A DNA stretch of 64,000 nucleotides from Lamellibrachia satsuma (GCA_033239005.1 BSQZ01000078.1:1404542-1468541), one strand, 5' to 3'. Shown: positions 44,396-60,432, counted from the first letter of the stretch. The notes: a model not told the origin generated them from the letters alone. A program made the numbers and translations.

Positions 44396-47300
44396 TCAGA
44401 GCACATCCGTTGGCAATGATGCCTTCACGTTTTCTGGGATCTTGTCGGCGTACCATTGATGGTCCTCTGCCCGGGCCGTGGCAAGAACGCCACCTACGTT
44501 CCGCCGCTGAACACTGGGGTGATACTGGTACAGTTGCCCGTGTATGTCTGTGAGTCGACCCCCCGCAGCGTGCAGGACCGCCTCTGGGGCGCATGTGTCC
44601 CACTTCTTGCACCCAGGGCTCGCAAACACGTACGCCTTCGCCTTGCCTTCAATCAACAGCAGCACCTGGCAACGATACACAGCCTTATAGAGAAGTGTAC
44701 TGGCGTAATACAGATAATAATATTCTTATTATAATCCACTGTATGACTGTTATGCTGCTCTTCCTAGACGCTTTGCATCTCAGGCATCAAACTTTCTATG
44801 ACACCACGGACAGGTCATCTCAGTTTAATTTTTTCGAAGTTCACCCTGCTGTTACCCTTTCTTCAAACAATCAAATTACCCTTTGTAGTTACTACATACA
44901 ACAGTCTGCAATGCTACGCACACAAACTGTTACGTACAATTGTTGACAACGTCATGCGTCTTTTCTTAGATTGTCTAAAGTTTCATAATACAAGGGCAAG
45001 ACGTCGCTACACGTTACTATAACAGCCAGTATTACGCTGCCATTTCAAGGAGTCATAATTATTTTGACAAAAGCATAGATGGATATTTCTGTGATAATGT
45101 TGTGTATCATGACATTTTACAGTCACGTACGAACTACCAAGTTATCTCATCCGGAGGATGGGCGTTTTTGTTAGTATTAATAATATTAACTGAAGTTTTT
45201 TTACACATATATAAACACACATTTGATACTGTATCAGCCCAATCAGAGAAATCCATCCCACAATGCAACATAATATCAAATGATAGATCTGATATCTTGT
45301 GATCATACTACAGCGGTGTCAGGTCTGCAATAATGTCCTTGCAATAATAGTTTCTGACTACAGTCATACTTATTTACTGCTAAACAAAGTACAATTAAGT
45401 TTATATAATGACATATGTAGCAGTGATCCTAATCAGGATAGAATATGTTATCATCGTATCACAATACATGTTGTAACGATTTCTTAGTTACAAAGAAAGA
45501 AAGCGAGATGGGAAGGGGAAGGTAGGAGAGGCTGGGAGAGAAGCAGGCAGGGAAGGGGGCAGAGGGGAGAATATGTCACCTTTATCCCCATGCACTATGG
45601 ATGACTATGACCACGGCACATGACCACACAAGCCCACAACATACTTCAGTAAATAATACTCAATGATAGTTCTACATTTGCTGTTGTGTTGTTGACATAA
45701 TAAAATGTTCTGCACAACACATAGACTTTTATTGTATGCATCTTATCAAAAATGCATTTAGTTTTCAATGAAACTGCTATATACAATGTTTTAACAATAT
45801 TTATAATACATTGTTGTACTACTCAATTTAAAAATAAGGTAGTGATATTAAATGTTGTAAATAGATTATGGCTAAAGGCAGCAACAGTCAGGTAAATGCC
45901 AACACACCCTCTATTCGGAGACAACACTAACTACAACCAACAACTGATCAACAAAGAAACATGTCATTCAGTTGAACAACTATATCTACAGCACCAGACA
46001 CCACCAGACACACGTAATTAGGCAATGTACAACGACTTTCGTTGGTTATCCAAAAGAGACATTGTAACACCAAATTTATTAGTATTTATAACTTCTCGGT
46101 TGGTTAAAAATAACATCCATACGAAGCGTGCTACTGTCGTGATCTTTCAACCCTTAATAATAAAAAAACATGATTTGGCAATAGACTAAAATTCACTAGT
46201 TTTATAACATTATATAGATAGATACAGCTTTGCTGCATTAAAAGACAGATCAATAAATCTGCACTTTTGAAAATAAAATATAACGTTTTAACCTGATAAA
46301 TTACTGTTTTTCTTCAATTTCTGAAGGTATATAAACTGCAACAAAGATTAAAACATTAAGTATAACATCAATAATTTAAATCTACTTAACTTTGAGAACC
46401 AAAAATTCAAAGAACTTGACCATTTTAATTATACAAACCCCCAACTAGCTCTGTAATATTCAACCAATATAAATCGTTGTACTTTCCCTTTAATCTGCAT
46501 AATATACAAGGCACCAACTCAACCCATGTTAGTAGACAACTCGGTCCAATTATCAAATGCTAGAGGGGAGCAATATCCACGGGATAACTAACCTTTTTCC
46601 CTAGCCCTCCCACCCTCAACACATCTGTTGGTCTGCACGCATCCACGGCCATTTTCACTATCTCATTCCAATGCGACTTCGATGTCGTGATTATGTTTTG
46701 ATTTTCCCGTAACTTTCCACGTGAAAACATTCCAAAGGAGCCTAGGAGGCAAACAGAGACGTTAGTTGTGCTTCGGGCATCTTTTATTTTCATAATTTGT
46801 TTTCATGCTTAAATATAAAATGTGAGTCTGGTCTTGAATTAGGCCCTGTAAGTATCTGAAATTAAGTTGGTTAAACGAGATGAAGACAAGAAATTCAAAC
46901 AACACGACATAAAGCCTGTTTTGGCTGATGCCATCTGTTGCAGTGTAGCCCACTTTAACAGAATCAGCCATTTAATAGAATCAAAATGGCTGGAACGGAA
47001 TCATTCTGTATTCCTGCTGTGTTAACATGCGCTGCTTATGAGAATCATGCCCGCCACTCACATACACGAAAACGTGTATCCAATTTTCCAGGAAAACCCA
47101 AGGCTTTTTTACTATAAACTTGCATTTTTTATTAAAAAATTATACATTATACATTAAAATATTATTGAAAGTAGTCCTAGCAACACGAACAAACCCTCAT
47201 GACTTTTTACGTAACCAAGTTGTGACTTTTACGTAACCAAGTTTTGACTTTTACGTAACCAAGTTGTAACTTTTACATCACCAGGTTGTGACTTTTATGT

Positions 47301-48279
47301 AACCAAGTTGTGACTTTTACATAACAAAGTTGTCAGTTTCATCTACCTAAGAAAATTCATGAAATATTGTAGCTAGGCCTAATATGCAGTAATTCAGTAT
47401 GGACGAAATGGGAAGGCAGTGTTAGTTGAGCCATTTTTCATACTTTTTGATGTCTAGGGTGCTGTCATCTTCATAAGTCAAAACTGTTTGTTCTCACATA
47501 AATTATGATTATTAGTAGATAGTTTTATACCAAGATAATATATCTAATATGCATAGATAATTATATACAGCTGATTCAAATAGGGTTGGTAAGCTGGCTC
47601 AACTAACACTTGGTGTGGGGTAAGTTGAGCCACAGTGTAGCGTAAGTTGCGTAAATGCTTTATTTGTATAATTTACATTGGCCTTGTACAAAACATTCAT
47701 AACAACTCAGCCAGCACGTCTACCCAATGAGTACAACACGTCTCTGACAAGTCTATGCGCTTAATTGACACACTTAATTACTATAGACTTATAGGCCAAT
47801 AGCAATCAGTGTAACTAACTGCTAATACGTTGCCTTGTAGCTCGTCCCAATTTGCTCAGAAAAATTAATTCCTTTATATATTTTGGGGTAAATTTAATTA
47901 ACTTCTCATTAATGCGCGAAGTGATGTAAATAATCTTCTTCTCTGTGCATAGTTTAACCATTTGTAAGTGCACAAACAATAAAGTCTGGGTCCATGCGTT
48001 GACAGTTTATACACCAGCAGACATTAATAATAATTATGAAAAGTTTTGAAACACATAAAAAAACATACTTTTAGCTCACATGTTTTGGCCATTGTGACAA
48101 ATGTAACCTATTAACCAAAACAGTTTATACAGTGTCCTGGGATATGTCAGACTGAATTTTTTTTTTTTAAAGTCCAGCTCAATGATATCACAAGGTGCTG
48201 TTTTCAATAATATTTCTACTACTACATACATATATATAAATATAATATATATATATATATGTGTATGTGTATGTGTATC

Positions 48280-48368
<89 letters not shown>

Positions 48369-51300
48369 AAGGTGGTCCTTATGGACACAAACTTAAAAAC
48401 AATTTGTTAAAAATTGCCAACAGGTGTGCGCGTAATCCATATCCGCGATAGCACCACACGGTTTCAATAATGAGTTTTCCCAAGTTTATAAATGTATTTG
48501 CTGTGGCTGCTTGGAACACCATAATTTAAAGATCTGAACCATGATAACATCGGGTGAAACACAACAGTTAAACATACGTGCTTTTCTACATAAAAAACAG
48601 AAAAGGGTGGGGTTAGACAACAGGTGAACCAGAAGGTTGTAGGCTACAAAGAAACACACAGATTAACCTCTGACCACTAAAACCCAGGTGCAAGGTCATG
48701 ACCCCTGACCCCAACTGACCTTATGACCTGCTCCACCTACACGATTGACCTCTGTCGGCTCACAGGCATCAACGGCCTCTGCCACGGTGCCAGTGCCGTG
48801 CGAACGTGTCGTCACGATAATGTTCTTACCATCGGGAAGTGGCTCGCTCTCGTAGCCAAATCCACCTGCAGCATGCAAGGCAGGGACAGATTCCCCTATT
48901 ATCACCCAGATGGCATGGAAAAAGGACTGGTAGATGTATTCAGGACGTGCCATGACAGCATGACAAAATCACATGTATATGTTGTCAACACTGCTGCTTT
49001 CGAGCAGGAAATACAGCTTTTTTCTCTCGGTCCTGTTTTCCCACACAAAGTTTCCCACTTTTTGTAAAGTTCATATTTTAGGAAAACAATAGTGTATTTG
49101 TTGCACACACGGCCGTTCGAGGAACGTTATTTCTCAGGTCTGAAGTGATTTCACATTTCCCACACATGCATTGACCACGGTCGAGGACAGCAAATCAAAA
49201 TGGTGACCCAGAAAAACAAAACGTGGGTCCACTAAAAAGACAACGACAGTTGACTGGAGGAAGGTGTTGCCTGCTTGTCCGTGGGCAGCATCTGGTCGTG
49301 AACAAAAAGTTGAAGTACAGTATTAGTAGCACTTAAATTGGTCTTGCTGTCCCTTCAGTAGACGGCATGATACAATATGCTGTTCCTTGGCTCATGTCCA
49401 GCAACACTGCTGAAAAACATTGTACATTTTCTCACAACACAGCAAGTCAATGTACGCTTTTTTTTATTTGTTCATATTTCGATAGTCAGCTGTTTCTATT
49501 TTAGTGAAAAATCCTTACAACATACACACAAGTGGCCAAGCACAGAAAGGTAGAATAGTTCATTATCTAGTACAATTGGAATTGGAGGAATTTGGTCTAG
49601 AAGGGTCAGTTTTCTAATTCCAACCTTTGGTGACCAGGTCTATTCAAGATAGTCAGTGCACGTCCAAACTTAGGATAATTTAAAATTGATTTAACCCATA
49701 ATTAAATGCAAGTCAATGAAGAATTGAATTGGGTGACATACCTAGTCCTATGACGCCCCAAATACAGCGGCCACGCGTTGCCTCAGGCCCTGCCTGGTAG
49801 TTGTAGAAAGGTTGGTAGATAACCCCCGCCACTGACTTGCCGTTCACTGCGATGCCGATGAGCACAGTGACATGGTCTAACAGACCTGGGACACATCAAC
49901 AGAAATTAAATCCATTCACAGCCTGTAAAAGTATTAGCTTAAAATTTGTGTGAATTACGTATTGCACTTCCGTAAAAATTTCATGTGATTTCACCATTAT
50001 TCCACGTAGCATCTATTTCTAATTACAACTACAAACATAGCCTGAGTCCATTGGAATAAGTTATTGTTGTCATCATGCCATATATTTACTGTTTTAGTGA
50101 CCTAGGAAACACATAGATTACAAACATTCAATGTATCACAGTAGTACAGAAACGAGTGGTTCATGTAATTTGTGGTACAAAATGCCAAGAGTATACCAGC
50201 ACCTTTTCTAATAAGAAAAAATTTTAAGAAGAAGGTCATCTATATTCAATCAAAAGAAAGTTGGGTAAGTAGGACCATTGGAAACAAAGACCTGAGAGCG
50301 TGGGTCTTAGCAGCATAGACTGAGAAATATCAGGAAACACAGAAGAGGCTGAAGAAAAATGGGCTGGACCAACTGATCATTAACTCAAAGTGGCTAGAGA
50401 GATTGCAAGAAGATGTTAATGGTGTAGCTGAGGCTATGGCTACACATCATCGTCAACTCTACAGAATCTATGAAAGGGTACATCATTTACATGCTGCAGA
50501 ATGTGCTCAAAACTCTACTATAATAATTATAGCAGAGGTATTTATAGCCAAACCCAAATGCATGATCAACATTAACTACAATACTGAACCATAGACATAG
50601 GAGTTGCCAAAGTTCAGTTAAGTGCTGTCATTGCACTTGGTTTAGAAAATGTAACACATTAAATATTCAATAGCAACATTCAGATTGAATATATCTCAGG
50701 AGGGCAGGTTATAAGTAGATGAACATTGTTGGACTCTTGATAAGCCAATGGCTTCCTTGTCCACTTGCCATCTGGGCCTTTGGCTTGGATGGCAAATCTT
50801 GTTAAATCTAAATCTTGTTAAATCTAAATCTTGTTAAAATATCTTAACCCATAGACCAACAAGTCACACATATTGTTTCCACAGTAGATTTATGCTTTTC
50901 TGTATTGTTTCCGGTTCCATAAATATGTTGGTAAACATACCCCTGTACAATATGATTAGACTCAACACAACGGAACAATGAAGACGCAATTACCTAACAG
51001 TACACTGTGCATTGTTAGATTATAATTCTAGAGGCATAGTACCTGTCTACACTTGTTACTTGCTAACAGTGTATCTGGCTCAAGAGTATGACTGTTATCC
51101 CAGTAAGGAAATCAATTCATGCACAGATTGAAAGGAATGTAGGTCAGTAACAACTCTGTATAGTGTCCATACATATGTATAATTGCTAATTCTGATTGTT
51201 GCGTCAAGGTTAGTTGGTGCATATATTTACTGAATGTGTACGCAGTCATACTAACCCTGTGTGTACTCTGAAGTCCCGTCCAACGGATCAACCCACACCA

Positions 51301-54300
51301 CAACCTGGAAAGTAACACTAACAAAATGAATGAATGAATGAATGAATGCTAAATGCACGTAACACATATACAAACTCACGCAAGTACAAACACATGTAAG
51401 TTGATGCAACACATGTACAAACACACACAGCACATGTACAAATACACGCAGCACATGTACAAACACAGGCAGCATATGTAAAAGTACATAATATAACGTG
51501 TTGAAAAGACATAGCTGAAGTATTCAGAGTAAAATGGAAAGGTATATTTTTGAGGGTAAATGGGATATATCATTAAATAAAAAACAGATTCCCTTTGATT
51601 CTGCCAAATTATATATATATATATATATGAGTCCGTAGCAAAAATGGTTTTGCAACAATAATTATATATTGTGGTAGTTTTGAAAACGAGACGATCAATT
51701 AAGGTTATTTCATGATATATCTAAAGAACAGAGAATGTTAATGCTGGTGATATGTCATTATTTTAAAGGTCCCTCCTTAATTCCATTTTGTTGCTTGACT
51801 TATTTCACGAAAAAAACGAACATGTCTAGTATCAACTACAACATAACAACTCATTTGTACAAATTTTTTATTTGAAAAACTATTAAACTATTTTTTACTG
51901 GATCTGGTAAAAAATAGGCAAAAAATTTCAATTCTTTTGATGATATTAACAAAAATATGCACTGCTTTATTAAACCAACTGCACATATTACTTAAACTAT
52001 TCACATACCACAGATTTAAACATCAACAAACCTGACTGAGTGATTCGTTATGAGCTAACTTAAGTGAGGCAGGGGTTTAATGAAGCATCACAATAATTAT
52101 CTCCTCCATTGTTTCACCGCTACTCCGTCTGTCAACTTGTCAGCTGAGCGAGCTTAACGAAGCATCAACGCAGGACATGGGAAGACATTTAAAGCAGGTT
52201 TCCATGGTAACGACATGTGCATGGCGCCAGTGATGTCAAGCGTTGTGGGCAAATGTGATGTATCCGAGCATCCTGACACATTGACATCCCAAGTATCATT
52301 AGAGATGCCAGGCTGGTGAAACCGCTTGGAAATTGCCGACTGGATGCAGATACTCAATGAACCAAACATAGACTGTGTTGGATGTGATAATTTACAGAAT
52401 CATCAATATGGTAGTTTTGGGCAGCAAACATGTTGTGACGCTTATAAAATTAAATTGGAAATAAAACTGATCTTAGTTCCAAGGTGGTCCTAATTCTGAA
52501 TTGTCTATCCGTGGTTCAATATTAATTAATTGAAAAATGTAAAACCACAATCCTCTTGATTTGCAGTTTAGCGTTTTAACTGTCATGCAACTGCCCTTGT
52601 TATTTGTACATGTAAATCATTGCTGTCTTTTGATTTTTTATTACTATTTAAAAAATTACACATATTCCAATGCTTACTGTATATAATAATAATAATAATA
52701 ATAAATAAAAGTACTTATATATGTATTTATTATTTTAAAGAAAGGCAACAAATTAATACTAAATTGGCAAAAATTACACAAAACTGACAAGCTGGTCATG
52801 TGCATTACACTAACTTCATCATTCCTGAGTTTAACACAGGCTGTGAGCACAAAAACCCTCAACCATAGCAGGAACAGAACAGAATGGGAAAGATCAATAA
52901 TCCGGCTTATCTCTTGCTTGCACCACTGGCCATGTTTGTCAAAGCATTTAAACATCTCTAGTATGTTATTACACAGACTGCTAGCTTCAGCACCAATGGC
53001 TGCAGGGTGTATCTTTGCCTTGGATGTATTCTGGTATTCTCATATGGTGTGAGTTACTTTGAGGTTATCGTATACAAACAGTGTTAGATGATACTATAAC
53101 TGGACAATATGAGACATTTCATGGATCTCGCTTCCTATTTATAAGCACGACAAAGATGCTGGAGTTGGAATAACTGAACTTAATACATAACAACATAACC
53201 AAGAGAGCAAGCATGTTTTATTCTTGGTATTTACAAGAATGACAAAACTATCCAAAAATAAAAAAATTAGACCATACACATTTTCACAGGGTCAACAAAT
53301 GGTAAACAAATTTCAAAAATTACTCAACTACATCGTAAACCAGCAAACTTGTTGGACACATATATATAACCGTGAAGCACGAAACAGGAGTTGTTTTATA
53401 TGCTGAAAGGTTCAGGTACATGTAATAAATATATATATACACACTTCCTCGTCTCTGGCGTCCTTCAACACGTCTGGCAAACTATGTTTCATGACGGCTG
53501 AATCTAAGGTTGTCTCAATCCAGTCAGGCTGTACTGACTCGTTATTATCCAATTCCTGAAATAAAGTTCAGCCATCATTAGAGAAGTGTTTTTGGTCTGT
53601 GTCAATATCCACTATTCCATATAAGTAATTTTGAAGATGATATATGTTTTGTCTGATAATGATGTAGTGACACTCATGTCAAATATGAAATAAATAGTTG
53701 TTATTATAAATTTGCAAATGTGAACATTAGTTTCATAACATAACTACCTTATAATTATTAAAGTAAATTGTATATGAACTTTATAAATAGAAATACCCCA
53801 CCAAAAAAAAGAGTTTGGGATGTGGTGAAAGTGTATTATTTTAAATAAAACTGAATTTAAAAAAAAATAAAAGAGATTCTATGAGTAAAATTTTTTTACA
53901 ACACAACCAGGGATTCAAATAGATAATAGTGGAAATTTTAAAGATCAGGTAATGATAAATAATTTTGGTTGTTAATTGTGAGCAAATCTACATTTGGTGA
54001 CAGAGCAATGCTTTCATGTAGGATGAAATAGAGTCACCATCATTCTTGTTTGAGCCCGAAATGTCATGTTGGGCCATGGCTCTCAGCACCACGGCCAGCT
54101 GTTTGAGCCCGAGATGTCATACTGGGCCATGGCTCTCAGCACCACCGCCAGTTGTAGGATGTACTTAAGCAGCCACTAATACAGCACCCATCTTATTTCA
54201 GACTAGAGTCAGTGAGTCCACGACATTTACCCCCTGTGTGGGATCTTTTACTTTTTTACACTGGCATAGACACCAGGTAGAAGGGATCAGTGGCTGTTAT

Positions 54301-57300
54301 GGTCTCACCTGACACTGAAAGACATAGGTGATGTGTAGTGAATGAAATTGCCTAAGTTTAGAAACAGCATCATGTGGACTTGAACTGATCGATAGTCCAA
54401 CACTGTGCCACAACTATAGGGTACTCACCTCCTCTCCAAATATTGCCACTTTGGGGAACTGCTGCTGAAGTGAAGCAATGATGCATCTCTGTGCTGACCT
54501 GTCAGCCTCCGTCTGTAGGTCATCCTTCGCCTACAGACAACAACAGTTTGTTCTCTCTCTTAAAGGGAATCAACAACCTGACCTGTCAGCCTCCGTCTGT
54601 AGGTCATCCTTCGCCTACAGACAACAACAGTTTGTTCTCTCTCTTAAAGGGAATCAACAACCTGACCTGTCAGCCTCCGTCTGTAGGTCATCCTTCGCCT
54701 ACAGACAACAACAGTTTGTTCTCTCTCTTAAAGGGAATCAACAACCTGACCTGTCAGCCTCCGTCTGTAGGTCATCCTTCGCCTACAGACAACAACAGTT
54801 TGTTCTCTCTCTTAAAGGGAATCAACAACCTGACCTGTCAGCCTCCGTCTGTAGGTCATCCTTCGCCTACAGACAACAACAGTTTGTTCTCTCTCTTAAA
54901 GGGAATCAACAACCTGACCTGTCAGCCTCCGTCTGTAGGTCATCCTTCGCCTACAGACAACAACAGTTTGTTCTCTCTCTTAAAGGGAATCAACAACCTG
55001 ACCTGTCAGCCTCCGTCTGTAGGTCATCCTTCGCCTACAGACAACAACAGTTTGTTCTCTCTCTTAAAGGGAATCAACAACCTGACCTGTCAGCCTCCGT
55101 CTGTAGGTCATCCTTCGCCTACAGACAACAACAGTTCATTCTCTCTCTTAAAGGGAATCAACAATCTGACCTGTCAGGGAATTTACAATTTTTTTATTGA
55201 CTAACTGATATGCAGTTAGTTAAGGTTTTGTAAATGTTTACATATTTGATGCCTTCTGTGAGGTCAAATTTATATTAGATATTTAGAATTAGAAGCAGAG
55301 AAACCTACAGAAGACGCCTTGATCTTGACATTATATGTTCCTATTTTCTACCCAAGTTGGCAGTTATATACAAATGTTAGGCGTTTTGGCCATAATGTCT
55401 TGGCCTGGCATTCTGCCTACTTGTGGACACAGTTAGCTTGAATGGCATAGGAAGTAATTTATTCTTGTGGATAAGCTGGTCCAATGGTCCTTATCTGAGT
55501 AAACATCACCAAAGGGGGCAAGAAACAGAAAGGCCATTAGACAATTAATGGCTGTGAAATATCTGGTAGGGGCTAATATACTTAAGTAATTACCATGAGT
55601 TCTACTTGTGTGGTAATTATCTCTACCATTTATTCAATACCACCAAGTCAATTTCCTCATGAACAATCTGCCTTATTCAATTCAACAGCATCCACTGATG
55701 AAAAGTTATATTAATTTGAAATATAAAATCGCTAACATTTTAGGTTGTTTTTGAGTATTTATAGATTCATTTGCATCTACTGGAAGGTAAAGAAGTCTGT
55801 CTGCAATCAGCTAATTTCAGTCTTGAAGTACTGCGACAGAGCGCAAGCTGGCACAGGGACCACATTTTCAAAACCCGTCTGTAAATCCGTCACCATCGTG
55901 TTCAAAATGTTCAACATGCTCAGTGCATTGTTGGATATGTATATCTAGCAACCTATTCTTATTATCACTCACAACCAGTAGTTCAGTGTCATTAATAGGG
56001 CTAAGTTAATGGTGATTTAGTTATTATTGCTCACATGTAAATTATCTGGGCTTCTATTTAAACAGCATAACACCCAAAACACACTCTAAATTGTAGTAAA
56101 TCAATAGTGGATGTAAGAAATATTCATCAAATTTTTAACTTTAAATAAATAGCAGTATTTCCTTTAATACTTCACTTAGAAATGTTCATGAAAGAAGAAG
56201 GATCTACCATTACGTAGAAAGGCCAGAAATTAATATTATGACTGAACACATAGAATGTCTTTTTGTTGAAATCAAGTCTCAGTTCAAGAAACACAAAAAG
56301 AAAATATTGGTTGGTGTAGTTTACAGACCATCAAATACAAATATTAATGCTTTTACAGTACAAATCATTAAAATTATACATACACTAAAAATTGGAAATA
56401 AACAGTGTTATATCATGGTTGATTTTAACATTAATTTACTAAACTATGATCACCATATGGAAACTTATGACTATGTAGATACAATGTTTTCAAATTCACT
56501 AATACCTCATATTACTAAGCCCACTAGAATAACACCAAATACAGCCACATTAACAGACAATATATACAGTAATGATATACTTGGTGAATATAATCAACTG
56601 CATGGAATATTTTATACAGATATTTCTGATCACTTACCAATGTTTCTACAAACTAAGTTAAATAATGATATAAAAGATGATATAACGATAGAGACCAGAA
56701 TATATAATGATCAAACCATTGCCTTATTCAAAAGTATTATAGATACAATATGTTGGAATGATGTTTATGCATCTGAAGATCCCCAAAAAAGTTATACTTA
56801 ATTTCTAAAGAAAATTTCACTGACATATGATACATCATTCCCCCTAGCTAAGAAAAAGGTAAGAAAAGAGAAACATAGAGTATGGATCACCAAAGGGTTT
56901 AGGAATTCTATAAAAACAAAACACAAACTATATATGTTTTTCTTGAGAAAACCAACAGTGTTTAATGAAATCAATTATAAAAGATACAAAAACAAATTAA
57001 GGCAACTTATTCATACAGCAGAAAACTATCACTATCAGAAGGAGTTTGAAAAGCCCAAGAGCAACTTGAAAAAAGCTTGGCATGTGATAAGGGAAATCAT
57101 AAGCAAGAGAAAAGTATTTTCACGTAGCCAAGAGTTCTTAGTCAATGGTAAATTAACACAAAACAAGCAACTAATAGCTGATAAATTTAATGAGTATTTC
57201 ACGACCGTTGGATCAGAAATAGCTAATGAAATACCATTCGTCACAGAAAAGCCTGACGATTATCTTGATGGAATATATAAAAACTCTATGTTTCAGCTTC

Positions 57301-60300
57301 TGCAACCAAAGATGAGATAAAGATAATTATAGAGAAATTGAAAAACTGTAGTTCCAGCTGGGATGGCATAAAACCAAATATTATCAAATAAACTTACTCT
57401 GGTATGATTGGGCCATTATGCTACATTATAAATTTATCATTTGATAAAGGACATGTACCAGACGAACTAAAAATAGCTAATCTAAAGCCCATTTTTAAGA
57501 AAGGTGATGCTACACTAATTAAAAACTATAGACCTATTTCTATATTACCAGTATTTTCAAAGATTTTTTAAAGATTAATATATAATAGATTAAATATATA
57601 TATTGTTAAACAATATTTTGTCAAACTCCCCGTTTGGATTTAAAAAAGGATATTCAACGTATATGGCTTTAACAATACTAATTGACAAAATAACTAGTGC
57701 AATGGACAAAAAGAACATATAAATGGACTATTTTTAGATTTTGCTAAAGCATTTGACACTGTTAACCATGATATCCTATTAAGAAAACTTGATCATTATG
57801 GAATCAGAGGAATAACGCTCCAGTGGTTTCAAAGTTATTTGTTTGGAAGACAACAAACAGTAAAATATAATGGAATCAATTCTGTGGAGTACCACAAGGG
57901 TCAATATTAGGACTGTTACTATTCCTTATATATATGATTTAGGTGCTGTTTCTCAGATCACCTTCCCCATTATGTATGCAGATGATACTAACATTTTTAT
58001 CCAAGGGAAAGATTTGAAAAAAAATGGAAAAGATTTAAATACTGAAATAAAAAAGCTGTCAGTTTGGCTTAAAACTAATAAACTCTCACTGAATATAAAA
58101 AATATGTACAATGACCTTTAGCAATAATCCCAGTGTAAGAAACACACGTAATGACATATACATAGATGGAATAGAAATAGTCACTGTTAATCATACGCAA
58201 TTTTTGGGAGTGATAATAGATACTAAAATCAACTGGAGTAACCATATAAAGTACATATGTAATAACATTTCTAAGAGCATAGGCATTATCAAAAAGGTAA
58301 AGAGCAAACTGAACAAGAAGACATTGGTTAACCTATATTATACATTTATTTACCCATATATTATTTATTGTAACATAGTATGGGGAAGAGCCCCAACAAT
58401 ATATTTATCTAAAATTCATATATTGCAGAAAAGAATAATACGTATAATTAGTTATGTTGGATTTAGAAACAACACACAGTTTTTATTTAAGACAAATCAA
58501 ATTATACTAATGTATAAACATAATAAGGGTATGTTACCAAATATATTTAATGACATGCTTACACATCATATCATGTTACACAGTTATAAAATGAGACAAG
58601 AAATAACTTATAAAATACCATACTGTAAAACCAACACCAGACAAAATACATTGGCATATGTTGGTCCCAAATCATGGAATACTATTGTTACAAAGAACCA
58701 CTTGGATGATTGTACATCTATTTATATATTTAAAAAGAAAGTGAAACATCACATCTGGGAACCTACGAACAAGATTACTCTAGTCAATTGTGATATACCA
58801 GTATAATTTACTATAATAGTCCTATGTATTATTATATGTGAATGACTTATTTGTGGTAACCTTTTTATCATATTTTATTACAAACAAGTTATTGATTAGA
58901 CAAATGTGGTATACTAGTACTAGAAATCACTTGTGAACAACTATTGGTTTACTTAGTATTATATTTTCAACGTATACAGCAAAGTTAATATTCCAACAGT
59001 AGCTGCTGTACACTGGACTACTATAATTCACATGTGAATAATCCTACTTATTGATTTTTTTATTTTCTTATTTTAGTTTTTTATTTTATTGATTTATTGT
59101 TTCTTAATAAAGAATAGACATTGTGGCGCATAATATATTTAAGTTATAATTGAAAAAGGAAACATAAGCAATTTGCTTCTTTTCCATTGTCTTAAATGCA
59201 GGGTTGAAAAAAATAATGATTTTTATATATAAAAAAAAGTAAAAAAAATTTGATTTTTTTTAATTTAAATCGGATTTATTTAATTTTTTTATTTATTTGA
59301 TTTTTTTTTGTTGAAATCTGGTATATAGATATTTATATCTTTCAAACATGTTCTATTCAAATCGATTTGGGTTCTTGTCTTAACAGAGGTACATGATTTT
59401 TGGTTATATAAAGACATTAGACAATGTCCACAAGGCCTCACCCCCTGTAGTTGCATAATCTGTCTTGGAAAGGAAAGCATGCTGTGTGGCTGTAGCAGTG
59501 GTAATTATTGTTTGTCTATAGGGTAGATTAGCACATGTCCATGGCTCTGTGTACTCTAAGGGTCTCTAACCAGAATACAAACTGGTACAGTATTAAACAA
59601 CTGAGTCAACATACTGAATTGGTAACAACTAGCACAAGCTATAAGTGGACTTTAACTCAGGGCTTCTGTGTTGAAAAGATACTTCCTCTGGAAGACAAGT
59701 TTGTGTGGCTTAACTGCATTCAGAAAGGGAATAGCTCAAACATACACAATGTCATAAAATATTTGACTATCAGGCTATCTGGTGACAATACAGCTACACA
59801 AGTGTGCGCACTTTCTGTTTTGTATTAAAAAACATACAAAACTTTGTTGATCTTGATGCTTGTAAACAATTATTTGTGTTAAATTCATATAAATCAGCGA
59901 TTAGAAAACCGGAAGCCAAAAAATAAAAAAAAATCATAAATCAATGATTTTTAAAATATTTTTGGAGTGATTTAAATCATGATTTAAATAAAAAAAAATA
60001 CACTCCAGATAGTGTAACAATAAAACATATAACATGAATGTTGACTTATTGATAACCTGGTAAAATATCAAAGCACTCATTTATCTAATCTATAGAATAA
60101 AGCAAAGTGTCTGTTTGTCTGTCTGTCGCTACCTACGCACGGCTGCATTTGCATTTGTTCCGATCGAGATTAAATTTTGCACGGTGACACAGGGGGCCTT
60201 ATGACAAACATGCTGGGTCAGTTGTGGAACCACTGTAATCAATTAAGAAGAACTGCACAATAAATAAAACGCAACAGTAGCACTTATTCCAGGTTATATC

Positions 60301-60432
60301 TAATATCTACATACATTAGCAACATGACAGATGGGGGCGACACGTCGTTGAACTTTCAATGGTGTGAAGTTATTGTATTCAGTGTCATAATTCTACATAT
60401 AATTCTTTCAACATTGGCACATAGTAATAATA

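Noticed and set aside
54478..55204. Two overlapping plus-strand open frames of about 240 aa made of 28-residue repeats
   Set aside because: They are the antisense reading of the 84-bp array. The array is explained on the minus strand as repeated BPNT1 exon 2 acceptor sequence, and 84 being a multiple of three keeps any frame open.
60105..60250. Block 'gtgtctgtttgtctgtctgtcgc ... gatcgagattaaattttgcac' looking like a known dispersed repeat
   Set aside because: It feels familiar as a repeat, but ends and class could not be established from one copy.
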